Positions 44,484 to 53,316 of a stretch of 64,000 nucleotides of DNA are shown here, one piece after another. Every line of letters starts with the position of its first letter. The stretch's first letter is position 1. The translations under genes and the position numbers were made by a program. The stretch comes from Paenarthrobacter aurescens TC1 (GTDB lineage Bacteria; Actinomycetota; Actinomycetes; Actinomycetales; Micrococcaceae). Location: NCBI GenBank assembly GCA_000014925.1, contig CP000474.1, forward strand, positions 3,782,001 through 3,846,000. Reading direction: 5' to 3'. The notes beneath the pieces are model-generated. The model was given only the letters and a program-made list of their open reading frames with translations, was not told where the DNA came from and did no database searches.

Positions 44484-44935
44484 TTTCAGAGGCTAGGATC
44501 AGCCGCGGATCCCAGAAAGTCATTTCAAGCGTTGTGGGCGTGGCCTGCTTCTTCATCATTGCGACTGCTATTCCCAGCGGCGTCCTGCTAATCAGCCTGG
44601 CGCTGGCTGTTCTTATGCTCCTTTTGACAGCGCTGGTGCTGCGTATGACCGTGAGCATCGAATCCACAGAACGCACCTTGGTAGTCAGATGCCGGCCGTT
44701 CTACTCCCGGACGGTCCCACTGAAGGACATCGTCGATGCCTCCCCCGCCCCATCCAGCTCCCTGACCGAGGGCTTTGGCATTTGCTACTTGGGCCGGAAA
44801 ACATGGGGGCTGCTGGTCGGCGGACCAGCCATCGTCATCGAAACGCCCAACCGCACGTGGATCATCTCGACCCCGAACCCCGAGTCCACAGCCGCAGCCA
44901 TCCTCGCCCACGCCGGCAAACTGAGGGACAGGTAG
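44480..44935 (+). CDS. Membrane protein with PH-like domain
   Basis: A 151-aa protein. Two hydrophobic segments (about residues 16-32 and 36-54) are followed by a cytoplasmic beta-rich part resembling bacterial PH domains: VSIESTERTLVVRCRPFYSR, IVDASPAPS and IETPNRTWIISTPNPES. GTG 44480 has GAAGGA 8 nt upstream. It may act in membrane-associated regulation; no specific function is known. Confidence 0.7.
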   Translation: MISEARISRGSQKVISSVVGVACFFIIATAIPSGVLLISLALAVLMLLLTALVLRMTVSIESTERTLVVRCRPFYSRTVPLKDIVDASPAPSSSLTEGFGICYLGRKTWGLLVGGPAIVIETPNRTWIISTPNPESTAAAILAHAGKLRDR

Positions 44936-44954
44936 TTGGGTACATAGCGGCCGG

Positions 44955-45689
44955 TCAATCCCGCGGGCGCATTAGCGGAGGGTTGAGTACGGCGCGGGTT
45001 GGCTGGCCCGGCGTCGGACGTGCCTCGGAGGCGAGCCTGAACAGCGCAGCCGGCCGTCCGGCGTCGCCCGTTGTCATTCGGCCGGTGTCTTCAAGAAATC
45101 CAGGCGTCCCCGTGGCTTTTCTGTGGAAGTTCCGCGGGTCCAGGCGTGTGCCCCACACAGCCTCGTAGACGGAGCGGAGCTGGGCGATGGTGAACTCCTC
45201 GCCGCAGAACGCCGCGCCCAGGGGCGAGTATTCAAGCTTCGACTTTGCCCGCTCCAAGGCGTCGGCGAGGATCCGCGCGTGGTCGAAGGCCAGATCAAGC
45301 TTCCCATCGAGGACATCACGAACCAGGTACCACGCAGCCTGCTCAGCGTCACTACCGGCCGACAACACCGGGAAGTCCGGCGCCAGCAGCAGATGAGCCA
45401 CGGTCAGGACGTCGCCACGAGGGTCGCGCCCCTTCGGGCCGTAGCTCCCCAATTGCTCCAGGTGACCCGGAAGATGTTCGACGCCGGTCTCCTCCGCGAG
45501 CTCCCGACGAGCCGCTTCGAGGAGGTCCTCGCCCGCGAGCACGAAGCCACCCGGTAGTGCGAGCTTGCCGCGGAAGGGCTCAATAAGGCGGGTGATGAGG
45601 AGGACGTTCAACTCGCCGTCGCGGACCGTCAGGGCGACGACGTCGACTGTCACGGGGAAGCGCTCAGGCGCCGGATGGGATTCAGGCAT
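44955..45689 (-). CDS. NrtR-type Nudix transcriptional regulator
   Basis: A 244-aa protein with an N-terminal Nudix domain and a C-terminal winged helix, the NrtR layout. The Nudix box is complete (GFVLAGEDLLEAARRELAEE-TG), so binding or even hydrolysis of ADP-ribose-like compounds is possible. The DNA-binding part includes FTIAQLRSVYEAVWG and RNFHRKATGTPGFLEDTG. The start is set at ATG 45689 by TTGTCA-N17-TACGAT with the ATG 6 nt after the -10; ATG 45716 is the alternative. NrtR proteins usually repress NAD metabolism genes. Here the divergent target is an SPFH/NAD-kinase-like pair. Confidence 0.88.
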   Translation of the reverse strand: MPESHPAPERFPVTVDVVALTVRDGELNVLLITRLIEPFRGKLALPGGFVLAGEDLLEAARRELAEETGVEHLPGHLEQLGSYGPKGRDPRGDVLTVAHLLLAPDFPVLSAGSDAEQAAWYLVRDVLDGKLDLAFDHARILADALERAKSKLEYSPLGAAFCGEEFTIAQLRSVYEAVWGTRLDPRNFHRKATGTPGFLEDTGRMTTGDAGRPAALFRLASEARPTPGQPTRAVLNPPLMRPRD

Positions 45690-45695
45690 GAAGCA

Positions 45696-45724
45696 ATCGT
45701 AGGGAATTATCGTCATCTTGACAA
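45696..45724 (-). promoter_or_regulatory. Promoter of nrtR-like gene
   Basis: TTGTCA (45724-45719), a 17-bp spacer and TACGAT (45701-45696) on the minus strand. The start codon follows after 6 nt. The -35 lies inside operator 1. Confidence 0.65.
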
Positions 45725-45727
45725 TAA
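45707..45727. promoter_or_regulatory. NrtR operator 1
   Basis: Imperfect palindrome TTATCGTCA-N2-TTGACAATAA. It covers the overlapping -35 boxes of both divergent promoters, so one bound dimer could block both directions. Confidence 0.7.
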
Positions 45728-45747
45728 AGCTGGATCCACTCTAGTGT
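45718..45747 (+). promoter_or_regulatory. Promoter of SPFH-NADK-like operon
   Basis: TTGACA (45718-45723), an 18-bp spacer and TAGTGT (45742-45747). Transcription should start inside operator 2. Confidence 0.7.
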
Positions 45748-45777
45748 TTGGTTATCGTCAAGTTGACGATAACCAAA
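45747..45777. promoter_or_regulatory. NrtR operator 2, perfect 31-bp palindrome
   Basis: A 15-bp arm reading TTTGGTTATCGTCAA, a central G at 45762, and the exact reverse complement. It starts at the last base of the -10 box, an ideal repressor position, and shares the TTATCGTCAA core with operator 1. Confidence 0.88.
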
Positions 45778-45793
45778 TGAAGGAGAGAACATC

Positions 45794-46813
45794 ATGGCCA
45801 ACATCAAGCGCTACCCCTGGATCAGCCACTTCCTTGGCAGCCCCACCGGCTACGTCGTGCACCTCCAGAAGGGGATGGTCAGGCACCAAGGAGTTGGCCA
45901 GGCATTCTGGTTCCGCCCCGCGAACTCGGTACTGAGCGAGGTCCCCGTAGATGACCAGGAACTGCCCACGCTCTTCCACGCCATCACCCGCGACCACCAG
46001 GACGTGAGTGTTCAGGCCAACGTGACCTACCGGTTCATCGATCCCGTGGCCGTCTCCATGCGCCTCGACTTCGGCTTGCAAACTGCGGGCAAGGCGCCTG
46101 CAACCGGACGTGAGCAGGTGTCCACCATCATCGGCCAGCTGTGCCAAAGCCACGCGATCGACCAGATCGCCACCACCACACTCGCCGAGGCGCTCGAACG
46201 CGGAGTCAGCCAGCTGCGTCTCGTCCTCACCGAAGCACTGCGGGCCGATGCAAGGCTTCAGTCCACCGGCATCGAAATCCTCGGGGTGCAGGTCCTCGCA
46301 GTTCGTCCTGAATCCGACGTCGAACGCGCCCTCCAGACGCCGGTGCGTGAACAACTCCAGGCCGAAGCGGACCGGGCCGTATACGAGAGGCGGGCAGTCG
46401 CCGTCGAACGTGAACGCACCATCTCCGAAAATGAAATGGCTAGCCAAATCGAACTGGCCGTACGCCGCGAAAATCTGGTGGCCCAGGAAGGCGCAAATGC
46501 CCGGCGCGCTGCTGAAGAGAAAGCAGCCGCGGGACTCATTGAGGCCCAAGGCTCTGCTGAACGGAAGGGTATTGGCGCCGCCGCCGAAGCCAACCAGATC
46601 CGGCTGGTTGGCGAAGCAGCTGCAGCCCGCGAAGCCGCAACCATGGAGGTCTACCGCGGCATGGAACAGGCCACACTCCTGGCGTTGGCACTCAAGGATG
46701 CAGCCGGCAGCCTCCCGAACATCGGGAACCTCACCATCACTCCGGACCTGCTCAGCGGAGCACTTGCCGGACTGTTCAAGGAACCCGCCGCTACTGTAGA
46801 ACCCACCAAGTAA
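45794..46813 (+). CDS. SPFH/Band 7 (prohibitin-like) protein
   Basis: A 339-aa SPFH-family protein. The SPFH domain spans about residues 20-200 (YVVHLQKGMVRHQGVGQAFWF, VSVQANVTYRFIDPVAV, STGIEILGVQVLAVRPES). A long Ala/Glu-rich coiled-coil (about 190-300, flotillin-like EAQGSAERKGIGAAAEANQI) follows. Unlike most members it has no N-terminal membrane helix, so it is either soluble or a membrane-surface oligomer. AGGAGAG precedes the ATG. It is the first gene after a perfect NrtR-type palindrome and is followed 9 bp later by an NAD-kinase-like gene. Confidence 0.88.
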   Translation: MANIKRYPWISHFLGSPTGYVVHLQKGMVRHQGVGQAFWFRPANSVLSEVPVDDQELPTLFHAITRDHQDVSVQANVTYRFIDPVAVSMRLDFGLQTAGKAPATGREQVSTIIGQLCQSHAIDQIATTTLAEALERGVSQLRLVLTEALRADARLQSTGIEILGVQVLAVRPESDVERALQTPVREQLQAEADRAVYERRAVAVERERTISENEMASQIELAVRRENLVAQEGANARRAAEEKAAAGLIEAQGSAERKGIGAAAEANQIRLVGEAAAAREAATMEVYRGMEQATLLALALKDAAGSLPNIGNLTITPDLLSGALAGLFKEPAATVEPTK

Positions 46814-46822
46814 GGACCGGTC

Positions 46823-47725
46823 ATGGCAACCCCGCGCATCGTCATCGTCCACCGACGAACAGAACTCCAGGAACTTCTGGACCGGCACGCCACCCGGGGC
46901 CAGGCCGAGTTCTTCCTCCGTACGCGTGGCCGCAGCATCCAGGACGTGCAGGATCGGCACGATCAGCTCACCTCCGCTCTCGCAACCATCAGGGCGGCAG
47001 TACCCTCCGATTGGCGCCAGGCAGAAGTAGAACGGGCGGACCTGAGCCGCTTCCTGCTCACGGCCGAGGACATCATCGCCGTGGTGGGACAGGACGGACT
47101 CGTGGCGAATGTTGCCAAGTACCTGAATGGCCAGCCGGTGATCGGCATCGATCCTGAGCCAGGCGCAAACCCGGGCGTACTGGTCCGGCACACGCCCGCA
47201 GCGGCCGCCGCCTTGCTGGGTGCCGGCGACCTTGGGCGGCTCCGCTGCCAAAATCTCACCACCGTGACGGCAACGCTCGACGACGGTCAGCAGCTATCGG
47301 CGCTCAACGAAGTTTTCGTCGGGCACGCCTCGCACCAATCGGCGAAGTACTCCATCACAGCGCCGAGTTTCACGGTTCCGGGCGGGCAAACAGAGCGGCA
47401 GTCGTCGTCGGGCCTCATCGTCTCCACAGGGACCGGCGCCACCGGCTGGTGCGCCTCCATTGCTTTGGAACGTGGAGGGCGGGCACTGCCTGGACCCACC
47501 GATCCGCGGCTCGCATGGTTTGTCCGCGAAGCCTGGCCCTCCCCGGTCACCGGTGCCTCGTTGACCGAAGGTGTCTTGGAAGCCGGCGAAATACTCAGAA
47601 TCACCGTGGCTTCCGATCAGCTGGTGGTGTTCGGCGACGGCATGGAAGATGACCGGCTGACGGCATCGTGGGGACAGGAGATCACGGTGCAGTTGGGGCA
47701 GCGGCCGCTGAAGCTGGTTGTTTGA
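46823..47725 (+). CDS. NAD kinase-like protein with altered GGDGT motif
   Basis: A 300-aa protein with the NAD kinase/diacylglycerol kinase-type fold. The GGDGT motif reads GQDGL (residues 89-93), keeping the key Asp and Gly. The NE of the substrate motif is present (LNEVFVGH, residues 161-168), and SSGLIVSTGTGATGW (195-209) matches the conserved GDGLIVSTPTGSTAY. The N-terminal 80 residues differ from housekeeping NAD kinases. It may be a specialised NAD(H) kinase or an NAD(P)-binding sensor. Position behind an NrtR operator and an SPFH gene supports an NAD link. Confidence 0.82.
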   Translation: MATPRIVIVHRRTELQELLDRHATRGQAEFFLRTRGRSIQDVQDRHDQLTSALATIRAAVPSDWRQAEVERADLSRFLLTAEDIIAVVGQDGLVANVAKYLNGQPVIGIDPEPGANPGVLVRHTPAAAAALLGAGDLGRLRCQNLTTVTATLDDGQQLSALNEVFVGHASHQSAKYSITAPSFTVPGGQTERQSSSGLIVSTGTGATGWCASIALERGGRALPGPTDPRLAWFVREAWPSPVTGASLTEGVLEAGEILRITVASDQLVVFGDGMEDDRLTASWGQEITVQLGQRPLKLVV

Positions 47726-47918
47726 TCTTCACCTGTGCAGCCACCACCCACTTTGATGGTGGATTCGGGCCAACACGCCGTTTTTAGGCCATCCCCCTGG
47801 GCCGGATCGCTCAAAGTTAGTGATGACGGCCCGCCTTGCAGCAGCAACGTCCCGCAGGTTATTCCATTCGGCGCAGTATTCTAGGGCTTCATACCCCTGC
47901 CGTACCCTAGGAGCTTCC

Positions 47919-48863
47919 GTGAGCCATGCCGAGATAGCTACCGAGCGGACTGACGAGTCAGAGAAGCGTCCACGCGGTGCCGCGAGCAGTGCGGCCCTGG
48001 GGTTATTGATTGGCATCCTTGCCGCAGCGTTGGGCCTCGTCCCTTGGTGGATTTCCGGTGCCCGGTTGCCCCTGCAGAACCTCTGGGCTACGCAGGTCAT
48101 GCCGGGCCAGATGCCCTTGGCACTCCTGCCCCGGAGCCAATATGAGGTGCTCACCATCGTCGCTCTCCTGACAACGGGCGGCGCAGCAGCGGGGTTTGCG
48201 ATACGTGTCTGGTCCCCCGTTCGACGCCGACTCGTCACATGGTGCGCGATAGTTGGCCTGCTCTTGGTCCAAGTAGCTGCCACCGTGCAGTCATTCGAAC
48301 TCCTCGGCCAAGGGTTGATGCGCGGAACCCTGGCGCAGTATTACCGTGCGGGTCTGATGGCCGGCGTCATTTGCTCCATCCTCGCCGCGGTCGTCGCTCT
48401 TCTGCTGATCGCTTCGAAGTCAACAGTGGCAACAACCATTGGGGGCGGACTTATGGCGGTCCCCTTCACATCCTGGGCCGTTGAATGGGTGGTTGGCGTT
48501 GTTGGGCACACGAATGTACCCATCGCGGTCCCTTCCATTGCCCACTGGCTTCCAGCGATTGTTGTGGGTTGCGCGCTGGCTTGGTGCGGTGTGAGGCCCC
48601 TTGGCCGCTTGGCTGTTTGGGTGCTAAACCTCGCTTTCCTGTGGGTAATCCCCGCTGTCTTTACAGCCGTCCAGTCAGTTCTTGGGACCCGGGTGATAGC
48701 TGGGGATATCCCTGAAATGGTGCTGATGGGCAGGGAAGTGCTCACGGCAGCCCTGGGTCCCGACGGCGGAGCCGTACCCACTGTGTTGTTGGCCCTGGCT
48801 CTTGGGCTGGCAGGCGTAGGCATTCGAGTCATCGCTGCGCGGCGGGTCCACAGCACCACCTGA
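47919..48863 (+). CDS. Multi-pass membrane protein
   Basis: A 314-aa protein with about eight hydrophobic segments after a polar N-terminus. There is no recognised domain; the repeated motif-free helices and small loops resemble uncharacterised actinobacterial integral membrane proteins. GTG 47919 has TAGGAG 7 nt upstream and is preferred to the longer frame. The gap before it (47726-47918) contains a small CCACCA/TGGTGG hairpin near the NADK-like stop. Confidence 0.65.
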   Translation: MSHAEIATERTDESEKRPRGAASSAALGLLIGILAAALGLVPWWISGARLPLQNLWATQVMPGQMPLALLPRSQYEVLTIVALLTTGGAAAGFAIRVWSPVRRRLVTWCAIVGLLLVQVAATVQSFELLGQGLMRGTLAQYYRAGLMAGVICSILAAVVALLLIASKSTVATTIGGGLMAVPFTSWAVEWVVGVVGHTNVPIAVPSIAHWLPAIVVGCALAWCGVRPLGRLAVWVLNLAFLWVIPAVFTAVQSVLGTRVIAGDIPEMVLMGREVLTAALGPDGGAVPTVLLALALGLAGVGIRVIAARRVHSTT

Positions 48864-48969
48864 TTGCCGATTCTGCTTCAAGAATCAACCGTTGTTCCTC
48901 GCCAAACCGCGAGATAGGGTGACCGGACCGTCCACCCACATCATCGTCTGGAAAACTCTGGGAGACACC

Positions 48970-50811
48970 ATGACACATGTGAGACGTCAATTGGCTGCGG
49001 TCACGGCAGCCTTGGCACTAACCGCGACGAGCGGCGCGATGGCCAGTCCGGCCTTCGCCGATCCCCGCGAAACAGACAAGAAAGCCACGGCCACAGGCTA
49101 CGGCGGCGCCGTGAGCACCGTTGATCCCGAAGCTTCTGCAGCCGCCATCGACGTATTGAGGAAAGGCGGCAACGCAGCCGACGCAGCCGTCGCTGCAGCA
49201 GCAACCTTGGGCGTCACCGAACCTTACAGCGCCGGCATCGGCGGCGGCGGCTACTTCGTTTTCTACGACGCCAAGACGCAGCAGGTAGGGACCATTGACG
49301 GACGTGAAACCGCACCAGCGGGCATCACACAGGATGCCTTTATCAACCCCGCGGACCCCGAGGGAAAGCCCTACCGTTTCACGCCGGAACTCGTCACCAG
49401 CGGCGTTTCCGTGGGAGTGCCCGGCACGCCCGCAACCTGGGAGCGCGCCCTGGAGCGTTGGGGAACCATGAATCTCCGTGAAACCCTCAAGCCTGCCATC
49501 AAGGTGGCTGACAAGGGATTCGTGGTGGACGAGACGTTCAGACAGCAAACCTTGGACAACGAGGTCCGATTCGATGCGTTTACCTCTACCCGTGACCTGT
49601 TCCTTCCCGGCGGCGACGCCCCCGCCGTCGGAAGTGTGTTCAAGAACCCCGAACTGGCCGACACCTACAGGCAACTGGCTAAGGAGGGGACTGATGCCTT
49701 CTACGGCGGCCCGCTCGCCGAGGAAATCGTCAAGACTGTACAGGCTCCGCCGAAAACCGCCACAACCGAGCTCCCCGTCCCCGTTGGCTCCATGACGGTG
49801 CAGGACCTGGCCAACTACAAGGTGCTGGACCAGGCCCCTACCAAGGTGGAGTACCGCGGCTACGACGTATACGGCATGGCACCTTCCAGCAGTGGCGGCA
49901 CCACGGTGGGTGAGTCGCTGAACATCCTGGAGAATTACGATCTCAAAGGCATGAAACCTGTCGATGCCCTGCACCATTACATCGAGGCCAGCTCGCTTGC
50001 CTTCGCAGATCGTGGCGCCTATGTAGGCGATCCCGCTTTTGTGAATGTCCCCACCCAGACGTTGCTCAACCCCGTGTTCGCCAAGGAACGCTCCTGCGAG
50101 ATCAGTCCGACGACCGCGGCAACCAAGCCCGTGGCCCCCGGTGACCTGAAAACGTTCGACGGCGCGTGCCCGGCTGCCGTGGCACCGCTCGCCAAAGACA
50201 CGGATACAGAGAACATCTCAACCACGAACCTGACTGTGGCAGATAAGTGGGGCAACGTGGTTGAGTACACGCTCACGATCGAGCAGACCGGCGGTTCGGG
50301 AATCGTTGTTCCGGGTCGAGGCTTCCTGCTCAACAACGAACTGACCGACTTCAGCACGGTCTATGACCCGAAAGATCCGAACCGGATCGAACCGAACAAG
50401 CGGCCAAGGTCCTCGATGTCGCCGACCATTATTTTGAAAGATGAGAAGCCGTTCCTGGCCCTGGGCTCTCCAGGGGGTTCGACCATCATCACTACCGTGC
50501 TGCAGACCATCCTGAACCGCGTCGACTTGGGCATGACTGTTTCCGAGGCTTTGGCTGCCCCGCGGGCTGCACCCCGGAATGGCGCGACCATCAGCTCCGA
50601 GCCTGCGTTTATTGACGCTTACGGTCCGGCGCTGGAGCCCTTGGGGCATGATCTGGTTCCGGCTGGTGACGCCTTCACTTCTGCTGCCGAGATCGGAGCG
50701 GCTACCGCCATCGAGTTCAACCCGGACGGATCGCTGACCGCAGCCGCCGAGCCGGATCGGCGTGGTGGAGGTTCGGCGATGGTGGTGAAGCCAGCCAAGC
50801 CCGGCAGGTAA
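48970..50811 (+). CDS. ggt: Gamma-glutamyltransferase, secreted
   Basis: A 613-aa glutathione hydrolase/gamma-glutamyltransferase (N-terminal nucleophile hydrolase). Signal peptide of about 33 residues (ending SPAFA-DP). The pro-enzyme autocleaves at a Thr in the segment ENISTTNLTVADKWGNVVEY to give large and small subunits. GGNAADAAVAAAATLGVTEP, SAGIGGGGYF and ALGSPGGSTI are family signatures. It releases glutamate from extracellular glutathione and gamma-glutamyl compounds, feeding amino-acid and sulfur supply. ATG 48970 has GGGAGA upstream. A perfect hairpin terminator follows. Confidence 0.93.
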   Translation: MTHVRRQLAAVTAALALTATSGAMASPAFADPRETDKKATATGYGGAVSTVDPEASAAAIDVLRKGGNAADAAVAAAATLGVTEPYSAGIGGGGYFVFYDAKTQQVGTIDGRETAPAGITQDAFINPADPEGKPYRFTPELVTSGVSVGVPGTPATWERALERWGTMNLRETLKPAIKVADKGFVVDETFRQQTLDNEVRFDAFTSTRDLFLPGGDAPAVGSVFKNPELADTYRQLAKEGTDAFYGGPLAEEIVKTVQAPPKTATTELPVPVGSMTVQDLANYKVLDQAPTKVEYRGYDVYGMAPSSSGGTTVGESLNILENYDLKGMKPVDALHHYIEASSLAFADRGAYVGDPAFVNVPTQTLLNPVFAKERSCEISPTTAATKPVAPGDLKTFDGACPAAVAPLAKDTDTENISTTNLTVADKWGNVVEYTLTIEQTGGSGIVVPGRGFLLNNELTDFSTVYDPKDPNRIEPNKRPRSSMSPTIILKDEKPFLALGSPGGSTIITTVLQTILNRVDLGMTVSEALAAPRAAPRNGATISSEPAFIDAYGPALEPLGHDLVPAGDAFTSAAEIGAATAIEFNPDGSLTAAAEPDRRGGGSAMVVKPAKPGR

Positions 50812-50837
50812 CGCGCAGCTCAAACCTGGCAAACGAA

Positions 50838-50881
50838 GCCCGCCCCGGAGGCGCCCGATGAGGGTCGCCTCCGGGGCGGGC
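50838..50881. terminator. Terminator after ggt
   Basis: A perfect 16-bp GC-rich stem (50838-50853 with 50866-50881) and a 12-nt loop, between convergent transcripts. It likely serves ggt and the daptide-type operon end. Confidence 0.82.
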
Positions 50882-50943
50882 CTCTGCTGCCGGGCCGGGT
50901 ACTTTCGCCACAGGCACGCCGAGCCACAGTTGCTCCGAATTGC

Positions 50944-51129
50944 TCAAGGTTGGCGGTTGTTCCTGAGTTCCCGACTGAACTTCCAGAACATGACCAAGGA
51001 TGCAGCGGCCAAGATGATGCCGGAAGCCGTGGACCACCACGTCTGGTCTGAATCTGAGATGAAAATTGACAAGGCATAGGTGCCGAGAACCAATGCCAGA
51101 AAGAGCCAAACGAACGGGATGCGATTCAT
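50944..51129 (-). CDS. Small two-helix membrane protein at end of RiPP operon
   Basis: A 61-aa protein: helix IPFVWLFLALVLGTYALSIF, a short SDSDQTWW loop, then helix ASGIILAAASLVMFWKF and a basic tail. AAGGAA lies 6 nt before ATG 51129. It is the last gene of the minus-strand RiPP operon, 31 bp after a transporter subunit gene. It could be an immunity or transporter accessory protein; this is inference from place and size. Confidence 0.65.
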   Translation of the reverse strand: MNRIPFVWLFLALVLGTYALSIFISDSDQTWWSTASGIILAAASLVMFWKFSRELRNNRQP

Positions 51130-51160
51130 TGTGTATTCCTTAGTTGAAGTAGATGAAGTG

Positions 51161-51859
51161 TCATGCCAGATCCCGCTTGAGAAACACCAAGAATGCAACC
51201 GCTGTAACTACTAAAAGCCAGCTCACAGCTCCAACGAAAGAACCGAATGCGGCTATGTGGACAGCAAGTTGGTCCGCCCAGTCAGCGGCTAAAACCGGGA
51301 AGAAAAACTGCTCGGCATCTCCCAACCACCCGGCCAGGAGTTCCGGAAGTACCAAACTCAGGGGCACCACGAAGAGGCTCACCAGGTGGCTGCGAATAAG
51401 GGAACCGATGGCAAAGCCCCATAGCGACCCCATGCAGGCCGTTCCCGCAAACGCAAGGACTGCATGAAAGCTGAATCCCCATGCTCCATCCAGGATTTCT
51501 CCGGACAGTCCGAACAGCATGCCTATGGTCGCTCCCACCAGAAGGGCCGCCAGGGCAGTGCTGGCGGCCCGGGCAGTGAACGCCGGACCTCGTTGGAAGT
51601 GCAGTACCCGGCGTGTGAAGCATCCAGCCCGATAGTCCGAAGTGAATGCAAAGGATCCCACCACTGCGGCTCCTGTGAGCATGAGGGACATGCTTGCCTG
51701 CCGAAGAACCTCAATCCCCGGAGATGTTGGAGATTCCAGACCCGCCATGCCAAGGAGTACGGCGATGAGCCCTACCACCAGCAGGGCACCGACGGCTGAT
51801 CCCAGCCACAACCACGGCCGCCGCAGCTCAGAGAGGAAAGCGGGCACCACGTGAACCAT
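51161..51859 (-). CDS. ABC-2-type transporter membrane subunit (RiPP cluster)
   Basis: A 232-aa six-helix membrane protein of ABC-2 type, without a nucleotide-binding domain. It has PWLWLGSAVGALLVVGLIAV as first helix, the cytosolic segment AFTSDYRAGCFTRRVLHFQR and further helices to residue 230. It pairs with the next permease (whose stop adjoins its ATG) and the ATPase to form the export or self-immunity transporter of the cluster. Confidence 0.8.
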   Translation of the reverse strand: MVHVVPAFLSELRRPWLWLGSAVGALLVVGLIAVLLGMAGLESPTSPGIEVLRQASMSLMLTGAAVVGSFAFTSDYRAGCFTRRVLHFQRGPAFTARAASTALAALLVGATIGMLFGLSGEILDGAWGFSFHAVLAFAGTACMGSLWGFAIGSLIRSHLVSLFVVPLSLVLPELLAGWLGDAEQFFFPVLAADWADQLAVHIAAFGSFVGAVSWLLVVTAVAFLVFLKRDLA

Positions 51860-52609
51860 TTAGAACTCCTTACCGCGAAGAAGCCGCACAGCGCACAAGC
51901 CCGCTGCGAGGATCCACCCCAGTGATACAAGGAAGGCTGGAAGGGGATCCATTAAGCCCTCGAAGGGCAGTGACGCAATACCCGCCAAAGCGCTGGAGGG
52001 AAGCCAGCGTGCTATCTCAGCGGCGCTTGCAAGGAGAGGCAACTCAAGGGCTAGCGGTACCAGCAAGGTGAGTATCGTCGTCGCGTAGTAGTGCCGAATG
52101 ATCCATCCGAGTGAACAACCCCACAGGGAACCCATGACTGAGGCAAGCACCACGCCAGGCAACGCCTTCCATGACTCGGCAGTCAGCAGTTCGGCCCGCA
52201 CATCAGAAGGCAGTGAAAACGCTATGCTCACGCCCCAGATTGCGATCCCGCTGATGACCGTGGCAAGTCCGACAATTACTGCGGCCAAGTATTTGGATAT
52301 CAGCACTTGCTTCAGCCCTGACATCATCACACTTCGCCGAAGGGTCCCGTAATAGGACTCCCGGGTTACCAAATAGCTCCCCGCGAAAGTAGCCACTGGC
52401 GCAATGCTCGCTGCCAGGGCCCAAAAGACTTGAACGTTGTCCGCCGCCGATACCGCACCGGAATTACCCGGCCAGCCGAGGAAGTTCGCAACAAACCATG
52501 GGATCAGTGCGGTGAATGCCAGTACGCCAAGGACCGAATATCCGCTGAAGTACCGGAGGAGCTGTGAACGGAGACCACTGGTCAAGGAACGGAGAGCAAC
52601 TCTATTCAC
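51860..52609 (-). CDS. ABC-2-type transporter membrane subunit (RiPP cluster)
   Basis: A 249-aa six-helix membrane protein similar in layout to the following gene (SYLVTRESYYGTLRRSVMMS corresponds to its FTSDYRAGCFTRRVL). The two are thus a diverged pair of ABC-2 subunits. GTG 52609 overlaps the ATPase stop (GTGA). The longer upstream frame lies inside the ATPase gene and is rejected. Confidence 0.82.
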   Translation of the reverse strand: MNRVALRSLTSGLRSQLLRYFSGYSVLGVLAFTALIPWFVANFLGWPGNSGAVSAADNVQVFWALAASIAPVATFAGSYLVTRESYYGTLRRSVMMSGLKQVLISKYLAAVIVGLATVISGIAIWGVSIAFSLPSDVRAELLTAESWKALPGVVLASVMGSLWGCSLGWIIRHYYATTILTLLVPLALELPLLASAAEIARWLPSSALAGIASLPFEGLMDPLPAFLVSLGWILAAGLCAVRLLRGKEF

Positions 52610-53316
52610 CGGGCACCCTCCAGAATCTTGAAGTACGCGGATTCCAGGCTGCCCGCGCCTAGGGCCTTGGCTTCCTCGATGGTGCCTCGAAACAGCACCC
52701 TTTGCTTGAGAATCACAACTTCGTCCGCAACCTGCTCCAACTCCATGAGCTGGTGGCTTGAGACGAGGGCGCTGCCTCCTGATGCGGCGAAGTCCCGGAG
52801 GAACCTCCGGAGCCACTGGACGCCCTCGGGGTCCAGTCCGTTGGCGGGTTCGTCAAGGACAAGCATCTCTGGGCTACCCACCAATGCGGAGGCAATTCCC
52901 AGGCGTTGCCGCATGCCCAGCGAATAGTCCCGGACCTTCTTGTTTCCTTCGGCTGCGAGGTCCACCAGTTCAAGAATCCGCTCCACATTCCCCGGGTCAG
53001 CCCCGACGGCGAGCTGGCAGATCTTCAGGTGTCGGCGTCCCGTCAACCCGGGCTCCACGTCCATTCCGTCCAGATTCACGCCAACTTTGGTGGCGGGTCT
53101 CCGCAGTGACCGGTAGTCAGTGCCAAATACGGTTGCCCGCCCGGACGTTGCTTCCAACAGCCCGGTGAGCCCTGCGAGCGCCGTGCTCTTCCCTGCCCCG
53201 TTCGGACCAATCAGGCCCACAACACGTCCTGCCGCAACGTCGAACGTCAGTTCTTCAACCGCGAACCGTGAGCCTCTCCTCTTGCTGAACGCCTCGAAAC
53301 TGGCGTGGATTGTCAT
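52606..53316 (-). CDS. ABC transporter ATPase (RiPP cluster)
   Basis: A 236-aa ATP-binding subunit. Walker A GPNGAGKST (residues 37-45), signature YSLGMRQRLGIASALV and Walker B LVLDEPANGLD, of the type used by bacteriocin export/immunity transporters (BcrA/CcmA-like). ATG 53316 overlaps the protease gene stop (ATGA). It matches the ATPase expected in daptide-type clusters. Confidence 0.9.
   Translation of the reverse strand: MTIHASFEAFSKRRGSRFAVEELTFDVAAGRVVGLIGPNGAGKSTALAGLTGLLEATSGRATVFGTDYRSLRRPATKVGVNLDGMDVEPGLTGRRHLKICQLAVGADPGNVERILELVDLAAEGNKKVRDYSLGMRQRLGIASALVGSPEMLVLDEPANGLDPEGVQWLRRFLRDFAASGGSALVSSHQLMELEQVADEVVILKQRVLFRGTIEEAKALGAGSLESAYFKILEGAR

Noticed and set aside
46823..47725. 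Housekeeping NAD kinase
   Set aside because: The GGDGT motif is altered to GQDGL and the N-terminus differs. The locus is tied to SPFH/NrtR, so only NAD-kinase-like is claimed.
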